64,000 bases of DNA from an uncultured Bacteroidales bacterium (GTDB lineage Bacteria > Bacteroidota > Bacteroidia > Bacteroidales > Muribaculaceae). The DNA is taken from assembly GCA_902800715.1 (NCBI GenBank), contig CADCFN010000015.1:62001-126000 (forward strand), read 5' to 3'. Positions 1 through 8,308 of the stretch are shown here, piece after piece (the first letter of the stretch is position 1; every line of letters begins with the position of its first letter). The notes beneath the pieces are model-generated. The model did no database searches. It saw nothing but the letters and a program-made list of their open reading frames with translations, and was not told where the DNA came from. The position numbers and the translations under genes are program-made.

Positions 1-4
1 AGCA

Positions 5-22
5 ACTATTAACTATTAACTG
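5..22. repeat. Short AACTATT-type tandem repeat, intergenic
   Basis: The phrase aactattaactattaac is a 7-8 base tandem repeat just beyond the cobS stop. Similar phrases recur between genes at about 15.28 and 45.36 kb. Function unknown. Confidence 0.5.
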
Positions 23-23
23 T

Positions 24-803
24 TCACTGCATTGAGCATGCGACAAGATATACTGCCAGTTCGACCAACAGACACACAGCACCGCAGCAATCGCCCGTGT
101 AGCCTTGAATCTTGCGCAACATAAGCAGGTACAGGAAATACATCACCAGAGGTGGTATTGCGATAAACAGATACCAGGGCACGCCCGTCAGCCAAATCAT
201 CAATGCCATCGGCAACAGGCCTTGAACGGTAAGGCTCAATCCTGCAGCCAGCGAGGGTTTGCGATAGACGGTCTTGTTCTTGGCCTCTTCCTCACGACGG
301 GCGTAAGGAAGCATGTTTACCAGTTGGCTCGTTACCATCTTGGCGAACGGGTCGGCTGCCAGGATAGTAAGCGCCGCCACGGTTACGGGCAGGCTATAGA
401 GCGCTGTGCCCAACAGCAGCATGTAGATGATGAGCCCCAGCACGCCATAGGTGCCGATGTGGGAATCCTTCATGATGGCAAGAATGCGGTCACGATTGCC
501 ACCGCCGCCAAAACCGTCGAAGAAGTCTGCCAAGCCATCCTCGTGCAGTGCTCCGGTAATCAGCAAGCGCACGGCAATCGCTGCAATCACCGCCACGGCA
601 TGAGGCAAAACCATGCTGCCGAAATAGAGTGTCGCTGCCATCGCACCACCCGTGAGCCAGCCCGTCAAAGGCCAATACTCAACGACCGCTTTGTAACTCG
701 CTTGCGGTGGTTGATGAATGCGCCAAAAAGGCAAACGCGTGAAAAAAATCAACGCTGCCCAAATGTTGTCAAACCACCTTGTTTTTACAGCTGAATCTTC
801 CAT
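24..803 (-). CDS. cobS: Adenosylcobinamide-GDP ribazoletransferase (cobalamin synthase)
   Basis: CobS joins adenosylcobinamide-GDP and alpha-ribazole, the last assembly step of the cobalamin nucleotide loop, in the inner membrane. The protein has the family pattern: an early LIFFTRLP segment, the acidic motif GALHEDGLADFFDGFGGG (about residues 84-101 of the shorter form), a DSHIGTYG segment, and several hydrophobic helices. Length about 259 aa is normal. I chose the ATG at 803 rather than one 15 bases upstream because a -7 box (TATCTTTG, complement of 808-815) overlaps the longer start; even so the leader would be almost absent. Its usual partners cobU/cobT are not in view and may lie left of the window. 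Family assignment is firm; the exact start is inferred. Confidence 0.93.
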   Translation of the reverse strand: MEDSAVKTRWFDNIWAALIFFTRLPFWRIHQPPQASYKAVVEYWPLTGWLTGGAMAATLYFGSMVLPHAVAVIAAIAVRLLITGALHEDGLADFFDGFGGGGNRDRILAIMKDSHIGTYGVLGLIIYMLLLGTALYSLPVTVAALTILAADPFAKMVTSQLVNMLPYARREEEAKNKTVYRKPSLAAGLSLTVQGLLPMALMIWLTGVPWYLFIAIPPLVMYFLYLLMLRKIQGYTGDCCGAVCLLVELAVYLVACSMQ

Positions 804-821
804 ACTGCAAAGATACAAAGA

Positions 822-856
822 AGTTTCTAGTTTCTAGTCCCTAGTTCCTAGTTTTT
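822..856. repeat. Short TAGTTTC/TAGTCCC tandem repeat in the cobS-btuF divergent gap
   Basis: Five imperfect copies of a 7-base unit (tagtttc, tagtccc, tagttcc) fill the space between the two divergent promoters. The same kind of phrase appears near 15.22 and 43.16 kb. Nothing else is evident in it. Confidence 0.5.
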
Positions 857-873
857 GGTGATTTTCGTGTGGC

Positions 874-899
874 TTGCTCATTAAAAATTAGTACCTTTG
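874..899 (+). promoter_or_regulatory. Bacteroidetes-type promoter of the btuF-like gene
   Basis: TTGC at 874 and TACCTTTG at 892-899 match the -33/-7 pattern of the Bacteroidetes primary sigma factor. The ATG follows at 913. No cobalamin riboswitch is recognisable in this short leader. Confidence 0.7.
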
Positions 900-912
900 T
901 AGCATAAATCAG

Positions 913-2025
913 ATGAACAGAAAAATGAAGAAATTATTTGGAATTATCGCAGTTTTAGTGCTGCTGTGCGCCTGCTCTGCACAGGGCGATAAGCAATCGA
1001 AGTCGGACAAAGGTTCGATGGAAGAAATAACCGTGAAATATGCCACAGGATTCAGCGTTCGTGACTCTGCCGGCATTCGGCTGGTTGATGTGGGCAAAAA
1101 AGACCATTTTGCACTTGTGCATGATGCCGATGCCGTTGTCCCTGAGGGCTATGTCAAGGTCAAGGTGCCTATCGAGCGCACCATCTGCATGACAGCACTG
1201 CAACTGTCCAATTTCACCATCCTTGATGCCCACGATGTGGTCAGGGGCATTACTGGCACGAAAAACCTCTTTAACGAAGATATCAAGGCGCGCGTGAAGG
1301 ACGGACGCATCGTCAAAATCGGCATGGAGGGTGAGTTTGACCCCGAGGTGGTGATGGCAGCCAATCCTGATGTCATCTTCATTTCGCCGTCCAAACGCGG
1401 TGGCTATGATGCCATCAAGGAAATCGGCATTACGCTCGTTCCCCATCTGGGCTATAAGGAGCTTGACCCGCTGGGACAGGCCGAGTGGATTAAGTTCATC
1501 GGCATGTTCATCGGCAAGGAAAAAGAAGCCGCCGAGATTTTTGCAGGCATTGAGAGCCGCTACAATGAGTTGAAAGATAAAGCTGCCAAGGTCGAGCAAC
1601 GTCCCTCCGTCACCAGCGGCGAGATGCACTATGGCAACTGGCATGCCGTGGGCGGTAAGAACTACCTGGCGCAGATTTTCCGCGATGCCGGTGCCGACTA
1701 TGTTATCAACGACGATGAGACCTCGGGCGAGGATCTCGAATTTGAGAAGATGTATGCCCTGTCGGCCAATGCCGACTACTGGCGCATCCTCAACAGCTAC
1801 GATGGCGATTTCTCTTACGAGGCGCTGAAGGCCTCCGAGCCCCGCAACGAGATGCTCAAGGCGTTCAAGGAGAAAAAGGTCATCTACTGCAACATGAAGC
1901 AGACGCCTTATTACGAAATCGCCCCCGTCAAACCCGACGTGCTGCTGAAAGACTTTGTCGCCATCTTCCATCCCGAACTGGTCGAGAAGGACTACCAACC
2001 CACCTTCTACCGCCTGCTCAAATAA
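913..2025 (+). CDS. ABC transporter substrate-binding lipoprotein, BtuF/FecB-like
   Basis: Periplasmic-side binding protein for an iron-siderophore or corrinoid importer. The N-terminus is a lipoprotein signal (hydrophobic run ending LLCAC, modified Cys about residue 21). The mature part has the two-lobed class III binding-protein pattern, with the phrases VVMAANPDVIFIS and a TSGEMHYGNWHAVGGKNYLAQIFRDAGADY-like region broken here into GNWHAVGGKN and DAGADY. The next gene is a FecCD permease 84 bases downstream, so the pair forms a transporter. Its place between cobS and the cbi genes suggests corrinoid import, but heme or siderophore import cannot be excluded from sequence alone. An alternative start at 925 would also keep the signal. 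Confidence 0.82.
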   Translation: MNRKMKKLFGIIAVLVLLCACSAQGDKQSKSDKGSMEEITVKYATGFSVRDSAGIRLVDVGKKDHFALVHDADAVVPEGYVKVKVPIERTICMTALQLSNFTILDAHDVVRGITGTKNLFNEDIKARVKDGRIVKIGMEGEFDPEVVMAANPDVIFISPSKRGGYDAIKEIGITLVPHLGYKELDPLGQAEWIKFIGMFIGKEKEAAEIFAGIESRYNELKDKAAKVEQRPSVTSGEMHYGNWHAVGGKNYLAQIFRDAGADYVINDDETSGEDLEFEKMYALSANADYWRILNSYDGDFSYEALKASEPRNEMLKAFKEKKVIYCNMKQTPYYEIAPVKPDVLLKDFVAIFHPELVEKDYQPTFYRLLK

Positions 2026-2097
2026 ACTACTAATTTCACGAATTAATCCGATTAATACGCCTTGCGACATCTGTGAAATTCGCGTAATTCGTAGTTT
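2024..2097. repeat. Intergenic palindrome with AAACTAC/GTAGTTT ends
   Basis: Arms aaactac (2024-2030) and gtagttt (2091-2097), with inner arms aatttcac (2032-2039) and gtgaaatt (2073-2080), lie between the binding-protein and permease genes. The right arm gtaattcgtagtttt is repeated at 11931-11946 in another intergenic palindrome, so this is a dispersed family rather than a simple terminator. Confidence 0.6.
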
Positions 2098-2109
2098 TAG
2101 AATAAGAAT

Positions 2110-3141
2110 ATGAGACGCACGCTGCCCTTGATGTTGGCCCTTGTGGTAACAATCCTCGTGATGGTGATTGTCAACCTGTTCATCGGTTCTATTAAGATTC
2201 CGGTGGGCGACATTTGCCGTATACTTATCGGTCAGGGCAGCGAAAACGAAATCTGGACAAATATCATCCTCAGTTCCCGACTGCCGCAGGTGCTCACTGC
2301 CATTGTGGCGGGAGCGGGCCTTGCCGTGAGCGGTCTGATGATGCAGACCATCTTTCACAACCCGCTGGCGGGCCCTTCCATCTTGGGCATCTCCAATGGT
2401 GCAAGTTTGGGTGTGGCCTTTGTCGTGCTGCTGTCGGGACAGTTGGGCGGCGTGGCGTTGAGTAGCCTTGGCTATTTGGGTGATGCAGCCGTGTCGGTAG
2501 CCGCCATCGTCGGTGCCATTGCCGTGATGATGCTGATTGTGTGGATTTCGGGCAAGGTGCGGGGCAATGTTACCCTGCTGATTATCGGTGTGATGATTGG
2601 TTATCTTGCCACCGCCATCATCGGTGTTCTCAAGTTCCTCAGCCCCGAGGAAGATGTCAAGGCTTTCGTGGTTTGGGGACTCGGTTCATTCTCGCGAGTG
2701 TCGGGTGACCAGATGATACTTTTTGTCGTGCTCATGTGCATCTTGCTGCCCTTGAGTTTCCTGTTGGTAAAACCTTTGAATGCCATGCTGCTGGGCGACC
2801 GCTATGCCGCTAACCTGGGTGTCAACGTCAAGCGCGCCCGCACCTGGATTATCATCTGCTCAGGCACATTGGTAGCTATTGTCACCGCCTATTGCGGTCC
2901 CATTATGTTCATCGGTATGGCAGTGCCCCATCTGGCTCGCGGCATCTTCCGCACCAGCGACCATTGGAAACTCATGCCCGCCACCGCCCTGTGTGGCGCA
3001 GCCTTAGCTCTTATCTGTAATCTGATTGCCCGTGCACCAGGTTTCGAAGGAGCCATGCCTGTCAACAGCGTCACCGCCCTCATCGGCGCCCCCATCATCA
3101 TCTACGTCCTCTACCGCCGCCGCAAAACCTCCTACGAGTAG
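2110..3141 (+). CDS. FecCD-family ABC permease, BtuC-like
   Basis: Inner-membrane permease for a corrinoid or iron-chelate importer. It is 343 aa, normal for the family, almost wholly hydrophobic with about ten helices. Signature segments are SSRLPQVLTAIVAGAGLAVSG and MQTIFHNPLAGPSILGISNG (each given in part: RLPQ..., NPLAGPSILGIS), plus the C-terminal MFIGMAVPHLAR and NSVTALIGAPIIIYVLYRRR segments. It follows the substrate-binding lipoprotein in the same direction. No ATPase (BtuD/FecE) gene is adjacent, which is unusual; the ATPase must be encoded elsewhere. Confidence 0.87.
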   Translation: MRRTLPLMLALVVTILVMVIVNLFIGSIKIPVGDICRILIGQGSENEIWTNIILSSRLPQVLTAIVAGAGLAVSGLMMQTIFHNPLAGPSILGISNGASLGVAFVVLLSGQLGGVALSSLGYLGDAAVSVAAIVGAIAVMMLIVWISGKVRGNVTLLIIGVMIGYLATAIIGVLKFLSPEEDVKAFVVWGLGSFSRVSGDQMILFVVLMCILLPLSFLLVKPLNAMLLGDRYAANLGVNVKRARTWIIICSGTLVAIVTAYCGPIMFIGMAVPHLARGIFRTSDHWKLMPATALCGAALALICNLIARAPGFEGAMPVNSVTALIGAPIIIYVLYRRRKTSYE

Positions 3142-3210
3142 TCTTTTCAAACAACATTGACAGCCAATATAGACAACTGGGACAACGGTTTTTGTTATCT
3201 CTTGTTGTGT

Positions 3211-4980
3211 TTATTTGTTGTCCTTGTTGTCTGAGTAGATAGTGCCGGTGTCGGTGATAAGGAGAATGGTAAGATTGCCGTTGGGGAGTAGGGGAGAACA
3301 GTAGCGGTTACAGTGGTTGATGACGACCGTGGCAAAAGCTTGGAGTTTTTCTTGGGGGATTCTGTCCCACAGTTCGCGGGCGAGGGTGAGGTCACTGATG
3401 TCGATGTCAATGCTTGCCTCGTGGAGCATGCTCATAACGAAATCTTTGTCCATCGTGGTGTGGCGGCTGTGGGTGTCGAGGTTGCCCGCAGCGAGTTTCA
3501 CCGCCTTGCCCAGCATCACGCCCATGGTGACATTTTTGATATCGAGTTCATTAGCGATGGCCAAGGTCTCGCCGATGTAATTGCCATATTCCACAAAGGC
3601 TTGCTGTGGCAGGTCGGTGTATTGAGCTTTTACAAAGCGCTCGCTCTTGCCGCCACTGTTGATGACCACGCGGTCGCTGCCCGATGCCTTGGCGACCTGC
3701 ATGCACTTGCGGATGCTTGCCACAAACGCTTCCTCGCTAAAGGGCTTGACGATGCCCGACACGCCGATAATGCTGATACCGCCCTCAATGCCCAGTCTTG
3801 GGTTGAAGGTGCGGCGTGCAATCTCGGCACCACTTGGAACGCTGATGGTAATGCTCACGTTTTCCTTGATGTTGTAGCGCATCATCTGCCGCGGGGCCTT
3901 GTTGATGGCTGGCTCACCCGGAGGAAAGTCAAAACCAGGTACGGTAAATTTGCCGACGCCCTCACTGCCCAATATCTCGAAATGGTCGCTAGGCTGGACG
4001 CTTGCCCTAATCTCAATGCCATTGGTCACATCAGGATCGTCGCCTGATTCCTTGAATACGGCAGCATAGCCGTCACCATAAGTCACTTCGACGTCAATCG
4101 TCTCACCATCGGGCAAAATGACGGGCACCGAGGCTGGCGTTTCGCCTCTGGTCAGTCGCAGGGTTGCAGCAATAGCAGCAGCGGTGGCACAGGTGCCTGT
4201 GGTCAATCCGCTATGCAACGGATAAAACTCAGGCAACAGTTTTTCCACCATTCGTCGCAGGCCATGAGGACCATCGACGTGCTTAACGGTAACGCCATCT
4301 GCCATGGGATATTCTGGCCGTTCGACGGCAAAGACTTTGATTCCCGCTTGTCGCGCAGCATCGACTTTTTCCGTGAAACCGCCGCTCGTTCCACTTTCTT
4401 TAGTGATGATAGCCTGTGGGTGCAGTCGCTCAATCAGCGATGAGGTGTCATCTTTCTCGTAATAAACGAGATGGTCAGCAGGAAAGCCCGCCTTTTGTGC
4501 CCCGGCCAGCGATTCGTCGCGGTTCAGGATGCGGAACCAACATTCATGTTCCCTCCAGTAATCACGCAGTTTCGCAATAGTATTCACACCAGTTAGTGCC
4601 AACAGGCGATGAATGCCATGCTTTTCTAATTGGCTGATGGCATCGTCATAGTCCCTGCACCAGACGATTTCCTCGTCATGGGACGGATAGATACGGTCAT
4701 AACGAATGACAGGCACTCCTATTTGTCCCGCAAGGTCGATAACATTGCGGTGCAAATTGACGGCAAACGGGTGGGCAGCATCAACAATCAGGCGGATGCC
4801 ATGTTCCTGGCAGAAAGTGACCATCTCAGGCACTTCCATTGCACCAGTGATGTGGACGCCGTGGACAAATTGGATCTCCTGGATATCGCTACGGGTGGAA
4901 TAATAGTAAGTGGCGCCCGATTCTTCGAGCACCTTAGCCGCCATGCGGCCCTCAGTCGTTCCACCGAAAACCAGAATCAT
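3211..4980 (-). CDS. cbiJD: Fused CbiJ-CbiD: precorrin-6A reductase / cobalt-precorrin-5B methyltransferase
   Basis: Two cobalamin enzymes in one 589-aa chain. Residues 1 to about 250 are CbiJ/CobK-like (N-terminal MILVFGGTTEGR, VDAAHPFAVN, ESGTSGGF), a reductase. Residues about 255-589 are CbiD (LTTGTCATAAAIAA near 257, GEPAINKAPRQMM, GEGGISIIGVSGIVKPFSEEA-like region), the C1 methyltransferase of the anaerobic route. It is the most downstream gene of the leftward cbi run. A 240-base gap rich in palindromes separates it from cbiGF, so expression may be modulated there. Fusion of these enzymes is known in Bacteroidetes. The convergent btuC-like gene ends 70 bases away. Confidence 0.93.
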   Translation of the reverse strand: MILVFGGTTEGRMAAKVLEESGATYYYSTRSDIQEIQFVHGVHITGAMEVPEMVTFCQEHGIRLIVDAAHPFAVNLHRNVIDLAGQIGVPVIRYDRIYPSHDEEIVWCRDYDDAISQLEKHGIHRLLALTGVNTIAKLRDYWREHECWFRILNRDESLAGAQKAGFPADHLVYYEKDDTSSLIERLHPQAIITKESGTSGGFTEKVDAARQAGIKVFAVERPEYPMADGVTVKHVDGPHGLRRMVEKLLPEFYPLHSGLTTGTCATAAAIAATLRLTRGETPASVPVILPDGETIDVEVTYGDGYAAVFKESGDDPDVTNGIEIRASVQPSDHFEILGSEGVGKFTVPGFDFPPGEPAINKAPRQMMRYNIKENVSITISVPSGAEIARRTFNPRLGIEGGISIIGVSGIVKPFSEEAFVASIRKCMQVAKASGSDRVVINSGGKSERFVKAQYTDLPQQAFVEYGNYIGETLAIANELDIKNVTMGVMLGKAVKLAAGNLDTHSRHTTMDKDFVMSMLHEASIDIDISDLTLARELWDRIPQEKLQAFATVVINHCNRYCSPLLPNGNLTILLITDTGTIYSDNKDNK

Positions 4981-4996
4981 AGTTTTTCTACCTGTA

Positions 4997-5184
4997 GAGA
5001 CGCAAAATCTTGTGTCTCAAAATGTATCGCCTATTTCTTGGAGGGTGTGTCATAATTGCCACCCAGCAATAAAACCGTGCTATCGCACGGGAAATTAAAC
5101 AAATTTTTAAATTAAAATTGACATTATTATCAAATTAATAAAAATTTTATAATTAATTTGTTTAATTTCCCGCCCGCAGGGCGG
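4997..5184. repeat. Composite palindromic element between cbiGF and cbiJD
   Basis: Four nested or adjacent palindromes. gagacgca/tgtgtctc at 4997-5018; ccgtgc-tatc-gcacgg at 5075-5090; a perfect 17-bp inverted repeat gggaaattaaacaaatt (5089-5105) with its complement at 5155-5171; and ccgccc-gca-gggcgg at 5170-5184. The AT-rich long arms are thus capped on each side by a small GC hairpin, a REP/MITE-like layout. No ORF is inside. Confidence 0.75.
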
Positions 5185-5220
5185 TTATAGTTCTAGCCTT
5201 TGAATTATGACAAACCCCCT

Positions 5221-7002
5221 TCATTTGCCATTCTCCCCTTTCCGGTAAAGATGGGTAAAATGTTTATTATAAAGTTCTGACAAGCCTTTACGGTTGTCGA
5301 TGGCTTCGCCAACGACGAGCATCGTTGTCAACGTGAGGTTGTTATCGTGGACAATCTTGGCGAGGTCTTTCAGCACGCCGCGGTAGATGCGCTGGTCGGG
5401 CCATGTGAGGTGGTAACAGGCAGCGACGGGCGTATCCTCGGGATATTCCATCAACAATTCCCGCTGCACGTCATCGACAATGGCGGCACTGAGGAAAATG
5501 CACATGGTGCTCTGGCTGCGAGCCAGCAGATGCAGTTGCTCCTTCTCGGGCATGGGCGTGCGGCCCTCACCACGCGTGAGGATAATAGTCTGGGTGCGCT
5601 CGGGGATGGTGAACTGGCTCCTCAGTTCTGCGGCAGCGGCAAGGAATGACGAGATGCCCGGCGTGATGTGATAACTCATATTGTGCTGGTCAAAGAATGC
5701 CATCTGCTCCTGAATCGCTCCGAAGATGCACGGGTCTCCAGTATGCAGTCGCACGATGAATTTTCCCTGGTCATAGAACTCCTTCATCAACGCGCATTGC
5801 TCCTCCAGATTCATTCCTGCTGAACTGCGAACGACTGCCCCGGGCTTAGCGCAAAGAGTCAATTCACGAGGAACGAGAGAACCCGCGTACAGAATCAAAT
5901 CGGCTCGTTCCAACATCTTGCGGCCTCGCACCGACACCAAATCGGGGTCACCGGGGCCAGCGCCCACAATTTCGATAAAGCCTCCCTCGTCGCGCAAGTA
6001 CTTACGGTCGATAGCCAAAGCCACAGTGAAATTCTCGCCCTTGATTTTTGGCACAATCAGTTTGCCATGGTTGGAGCCTAGGATGGCTGCTGCCTCGCAC
6101 ACGCTGGGAGTGCCCACATGCTTAGCGACAGTGTCGCTGGGGTTGGGTACCTCGACGGCAGCCAACTGTTCGGCAGTGAAGAATTCAATGGTCTCGTTAT
6201 ATCCCTCTTCTAATAGTTGCACAAACGGCTCGTCAGCTTTAACGTCGATGGTGCAGTAACGGCAAGCACACGGCAAGATACCCCATTCAGCCAAGGCCTC
6301 GTCCATCTTGTCATAGATGAACTTGTAATTGTCAGGATGATGGGCGAGTCCGAAACCTATGGTTCCCACCATGGGCACAAAATGCAGCGATAACATGCCT
6401 TCAGGCGCATATCGGCGGTAAGGTGTCACCATGATGAGGAGTTTATATTTCTTGGGGTCAGCCTCGTTCAGGTCATTGATGATGGTAACGTGGTTGGGCA
6501 AGGTCTTTTCTAGATAATCGGTACCTTCGTCACGAACCTCCATAAACAAAGCCGTTGGTTTGCGGTTGACAAAAGCAAAGATGCAAGCATTCATGTCGTC
6601 CTCGCTGGCGATGGGCCAGTTAAAGCGCTCTTCCAGTGTGTCGAGTGCCCACAGTCCCGCATTGTCGCTCTGGGTCGTAATAACTGCTTCGGAGCCTAAG
6701 GCTGATGCAATACGGCGAGTCAGTTCATTGGCTCCACCCACATGACCTGACAATACCGAAATGACATGGTTCCCCATACTATCCACGCAGACGACTGCAG
6801 GGTCGGTATGCTTGTCTTCGATGAGAGATGCTATCGTGCGCACGCAGATGCCCATCGCGCCAATAAAGACAAAAGCATCGAAGTCCTTCCATCGCTTGGC
6901 GACCTCAGCACGTTTGATGATTGAGGCTTGGAACTCTTGCTGGAGCGTGTTGGCAATATTGTGTCCCTCGTCGCTGATGGGAATAATGGCTATCTTCTGC
7001 AT
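5221..7002 (-). CDS. cbiGF: Fused CbiG-CbiF: cobalt-precorrin-5A hydrolase / precorrin-4 C11-methyltransferase
   Basis: The N-terminal ~340 residues are CbiG (MQKIAIIPISDEGHNIA, FVFIGAMGICVRTIA, VVCVDSMGNHVISVLSGHVGG in part, and the C-terminal CbiG segment with GSNHGKLIVPK). From about residue 345 a SAM-dependent CbiF/CobM tetrapyrrole methylase follows (FIEIVGAGPGDPDLVSVRG, LHTGDPCIFGAIQEQ, YHITPGISSFLAAAA). Order of action: CbiF methylates C11 and CbiG opens the lactone, so the fusion pairs consecutive steps. The start overlaps the cbiET stop by 13 bases, indicating translational coupling. Confidence 0.93.
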   Translation of the reverse strand: MQKIAIIPISDEGHNIANTLQQEFQASIIKRAEVAKRWKDFDAFVFIGAMGICVRTIASLIEDKHTDPAVVCVDSMGNHVISVLSGHVGGANELTRRIASALGSEAVITTQSDNAGLWALDTLEERFNWPIASEDDMNACIFAFVNRKPTALFMEVRDEGTDYLEKTLPNHVTIINDLNEADPKKYKLLIMVTPYRRYAPEGMLSLHFVPMVGTIGFGLAHHPDNYKFIYDKMDEALAEWGILPCACRYCTIDVKADEPFVQLLEEGYNETIEFFTAEQLAAVEVPNPSDTVAKHVGTPSVCEAAAILGSNHGKLIVPKIKGENFTVALAIDRKYLRDEGGFIEIVGAGPGDPDLVSVRGRKMLERADLILYAGSLVPRELTLCAKPGAVVRSSAGMNLEEQCALMKEFYDQGKFIVRLHTGDPCIFGAIQEQMAFFDQHNMSYHITPGISSFLAAAAELRSQFTIPERTQTIILTRGEGRTPMPEKEQLHLLARSQSTMCIFLSAAIVDDVQRELLMEYPEDTPVAACYHLTWPDQRIYRGVLKDLAKIVHDNNLTLTTMLVVGEAIDNRKGLSELYNKHFTHLYRKGENGK

Positions 7003-8180
7003 TTAAGTATCTCTATCGGGTTGTTGTCGTTCAAGATGATGCGTGTTGACGGCTCCTGTGTCAAGCCCAACTCGGCACATGCCTCGTTAAACAGTTGGTG
7101 GCTGTCGGTATGCACCATGGGTGAGGTGACGCTGTTCAACACAATGCAACCGTCATCGGTCAGGACGGTCAATATGCGTGCCATGATTTCCTTGAGCTGA
7201 CCGCTATGCCCGCCGATGAAAACGGCATCGGGGCGGGGTAGGGTATCAATATCAGCTTCGAGAAAATTCCCAATGTGGACGTTGATGCCTGGCACGCCAA
7301 AGCGTCGGCTGTTTTCCTGTATCAATGTTTCGCACTCGGGTCTGACTTCGAAGGCCTCGACATACAGGTGCGGGAACTGCAACCGTGCCTCGATAGACAC
7401 GCTTCCCGTGCAGAAGCCTATGTCCCACAGGACTTTCTTTTGGGGCAATTCCAAGGCTTGCATGGTCAATAGGCGTATGGGTGACTTGGTAATCATCTTC
7501 TCCCTGCCATCAAGCAACGCGAACTCGCTCTCGGGAATGCCAAAATATCGTGGTCTCGAGTCATTACCGACCAGAATGAGGCAGTTGGGATAATCAAAGT
7601 CCTGTTTGGCGGCCTCTTCTAGTGTCCAGCTTGAGATGCGTTCTTCCTTGGGATTGCCTAGATGCTCACCCACATACATTTGATAGTTATGGTAGCCATA
7701 ATCCAGCATTCTGTTGGCGATAGCGGCTGGCGTGTGTTCGTTGTCGGTCAGTACACCAATTTTTCCAGCTCGCTCAATCAATGCCCGGTCAAATTCGGGC
7801 CAGGGACGCCCCGTCAATGATACGATGCGCATATCATGATAAGGCATCACAAGCCGATGCGTCAATAGTTGCAGTGAGTTAAAAGCAGGGAAAAGCACAA
7901 TCTCGGCATCAGGCATTTTGCGCTTGATGGTGTTGGCAAACCCAAAGAACAGCGGGTCACCGCTGGCAAACACAATCACCTCGTCGTGATACTGCTCAAA
8001 GACCGCATCCAGCGGCGTGGTGATTTCAATCCATTGCGACCCCTCGGGCAAATAGGGCGCGACAAGTCTGTGATGGCGTTTGCCACCCGAGAAAATGCGT
8101 CCTTTACAGATAAGACTTATCACCTCTGGTGGTAAAAAAGGCCGAGGTGCGTCACTGATACCTATCACATAAAACTTCAT
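6990..8180 (-). CDS. cbiET: Fused CbiE-CbiT (CobL-like) precorrin-6Y C5,15-methyltransferase/decarboxylase
   Basis: 396 aa with two domains. CbiE (residues about 1-205) is a tetrapyrrole methylase: MKFYVIGISDAPRPFLPPEV, VFASGDPLFFG, NSLQLLTHRL. CbiT (about 225-396) is a class I SAM methyltransferase: VLWDIGFCTGSVSIEA, PDAVFIGGHSGQLKEIM, DDGCIVLNSVT. It methylates C5 and C15 and decarboxylates the C12 acetate. It precedes cbiGF with a 13-base overlap. The 128-base gap to cbiHC upstream contains imperfect inverted CAAACAAC-type sequence (about 8214-8288). Confidence 0.93.
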   Translation of the reverse strand: MKFYVIGISDAPRPFLPPEVISLICKGRIFSGGKRHHRLVAPYLPEGSQWIEITTPLDAVFEQYHDEVIVFASGDPLFFGFANTIKRKMPDAEIVLFPAFNSLQLLTHRLVMPYHDMRIVSLTGRPWPEFDRALIERAGKIGVLTDNEHTPAAIANRMLDYGYHNYQMYVGEHLGNPKEERISSWTLEEAAKQDFDYPNCLILVGNDSRPRYFGIPESEFALLDGREKMITKSPIRLLTMQALELPQKKVLWDIGFCTGSVSIEARLQFPHLYVEAFEVRPECETLIQENSRRFGVPGINVHIGNFLEADIDTLPRPDAVFIGGHSGQLKEIMARILTVLTDDGCIVLNSVTSPMVHTDSHQLFNEACAELGLTQEPSTRIILNDNNPIEILKCRR

Positions 8181-8213
8181 ATCATTCTTGATTATTATTG
8201 TTCAAACAACTAC

Positions 8214-8288
8214 CTTTTCAGTCAAACAACATGAACAACAAATAACAACAGAAACTACTTATATTATTGTTGTTTTGGTTGTTTGAAA
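8214..8288. repeat. Imperfect CAAACAAC/GTTGTTTG inverted repeat between cbiHC and cbiET
   Basis: A left arm reading caaacaacatgaacaacaa (from about 8222) and a right arm reading ttgttgttttggttgtttg (to about 8286) are imperfect complements. Similar caacaa-rich sequence lies at 3150-3230 between the btuC-like gene and cbiJD. It may be an intra-operon stabilising hairpin or a degenerate repeat. Confidence 0.45.
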
Positions 8289-8308
8289 AAATGTTGCTTG
8301 ATTGAGTG

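Noticed and set aside
955-2358. 467-codon minus-strand ORF opposite the btuF-like and btuC-like genes
   Set aside because: It is the complement of genes with clear family motifs; its own translation has no family features and no promoter.
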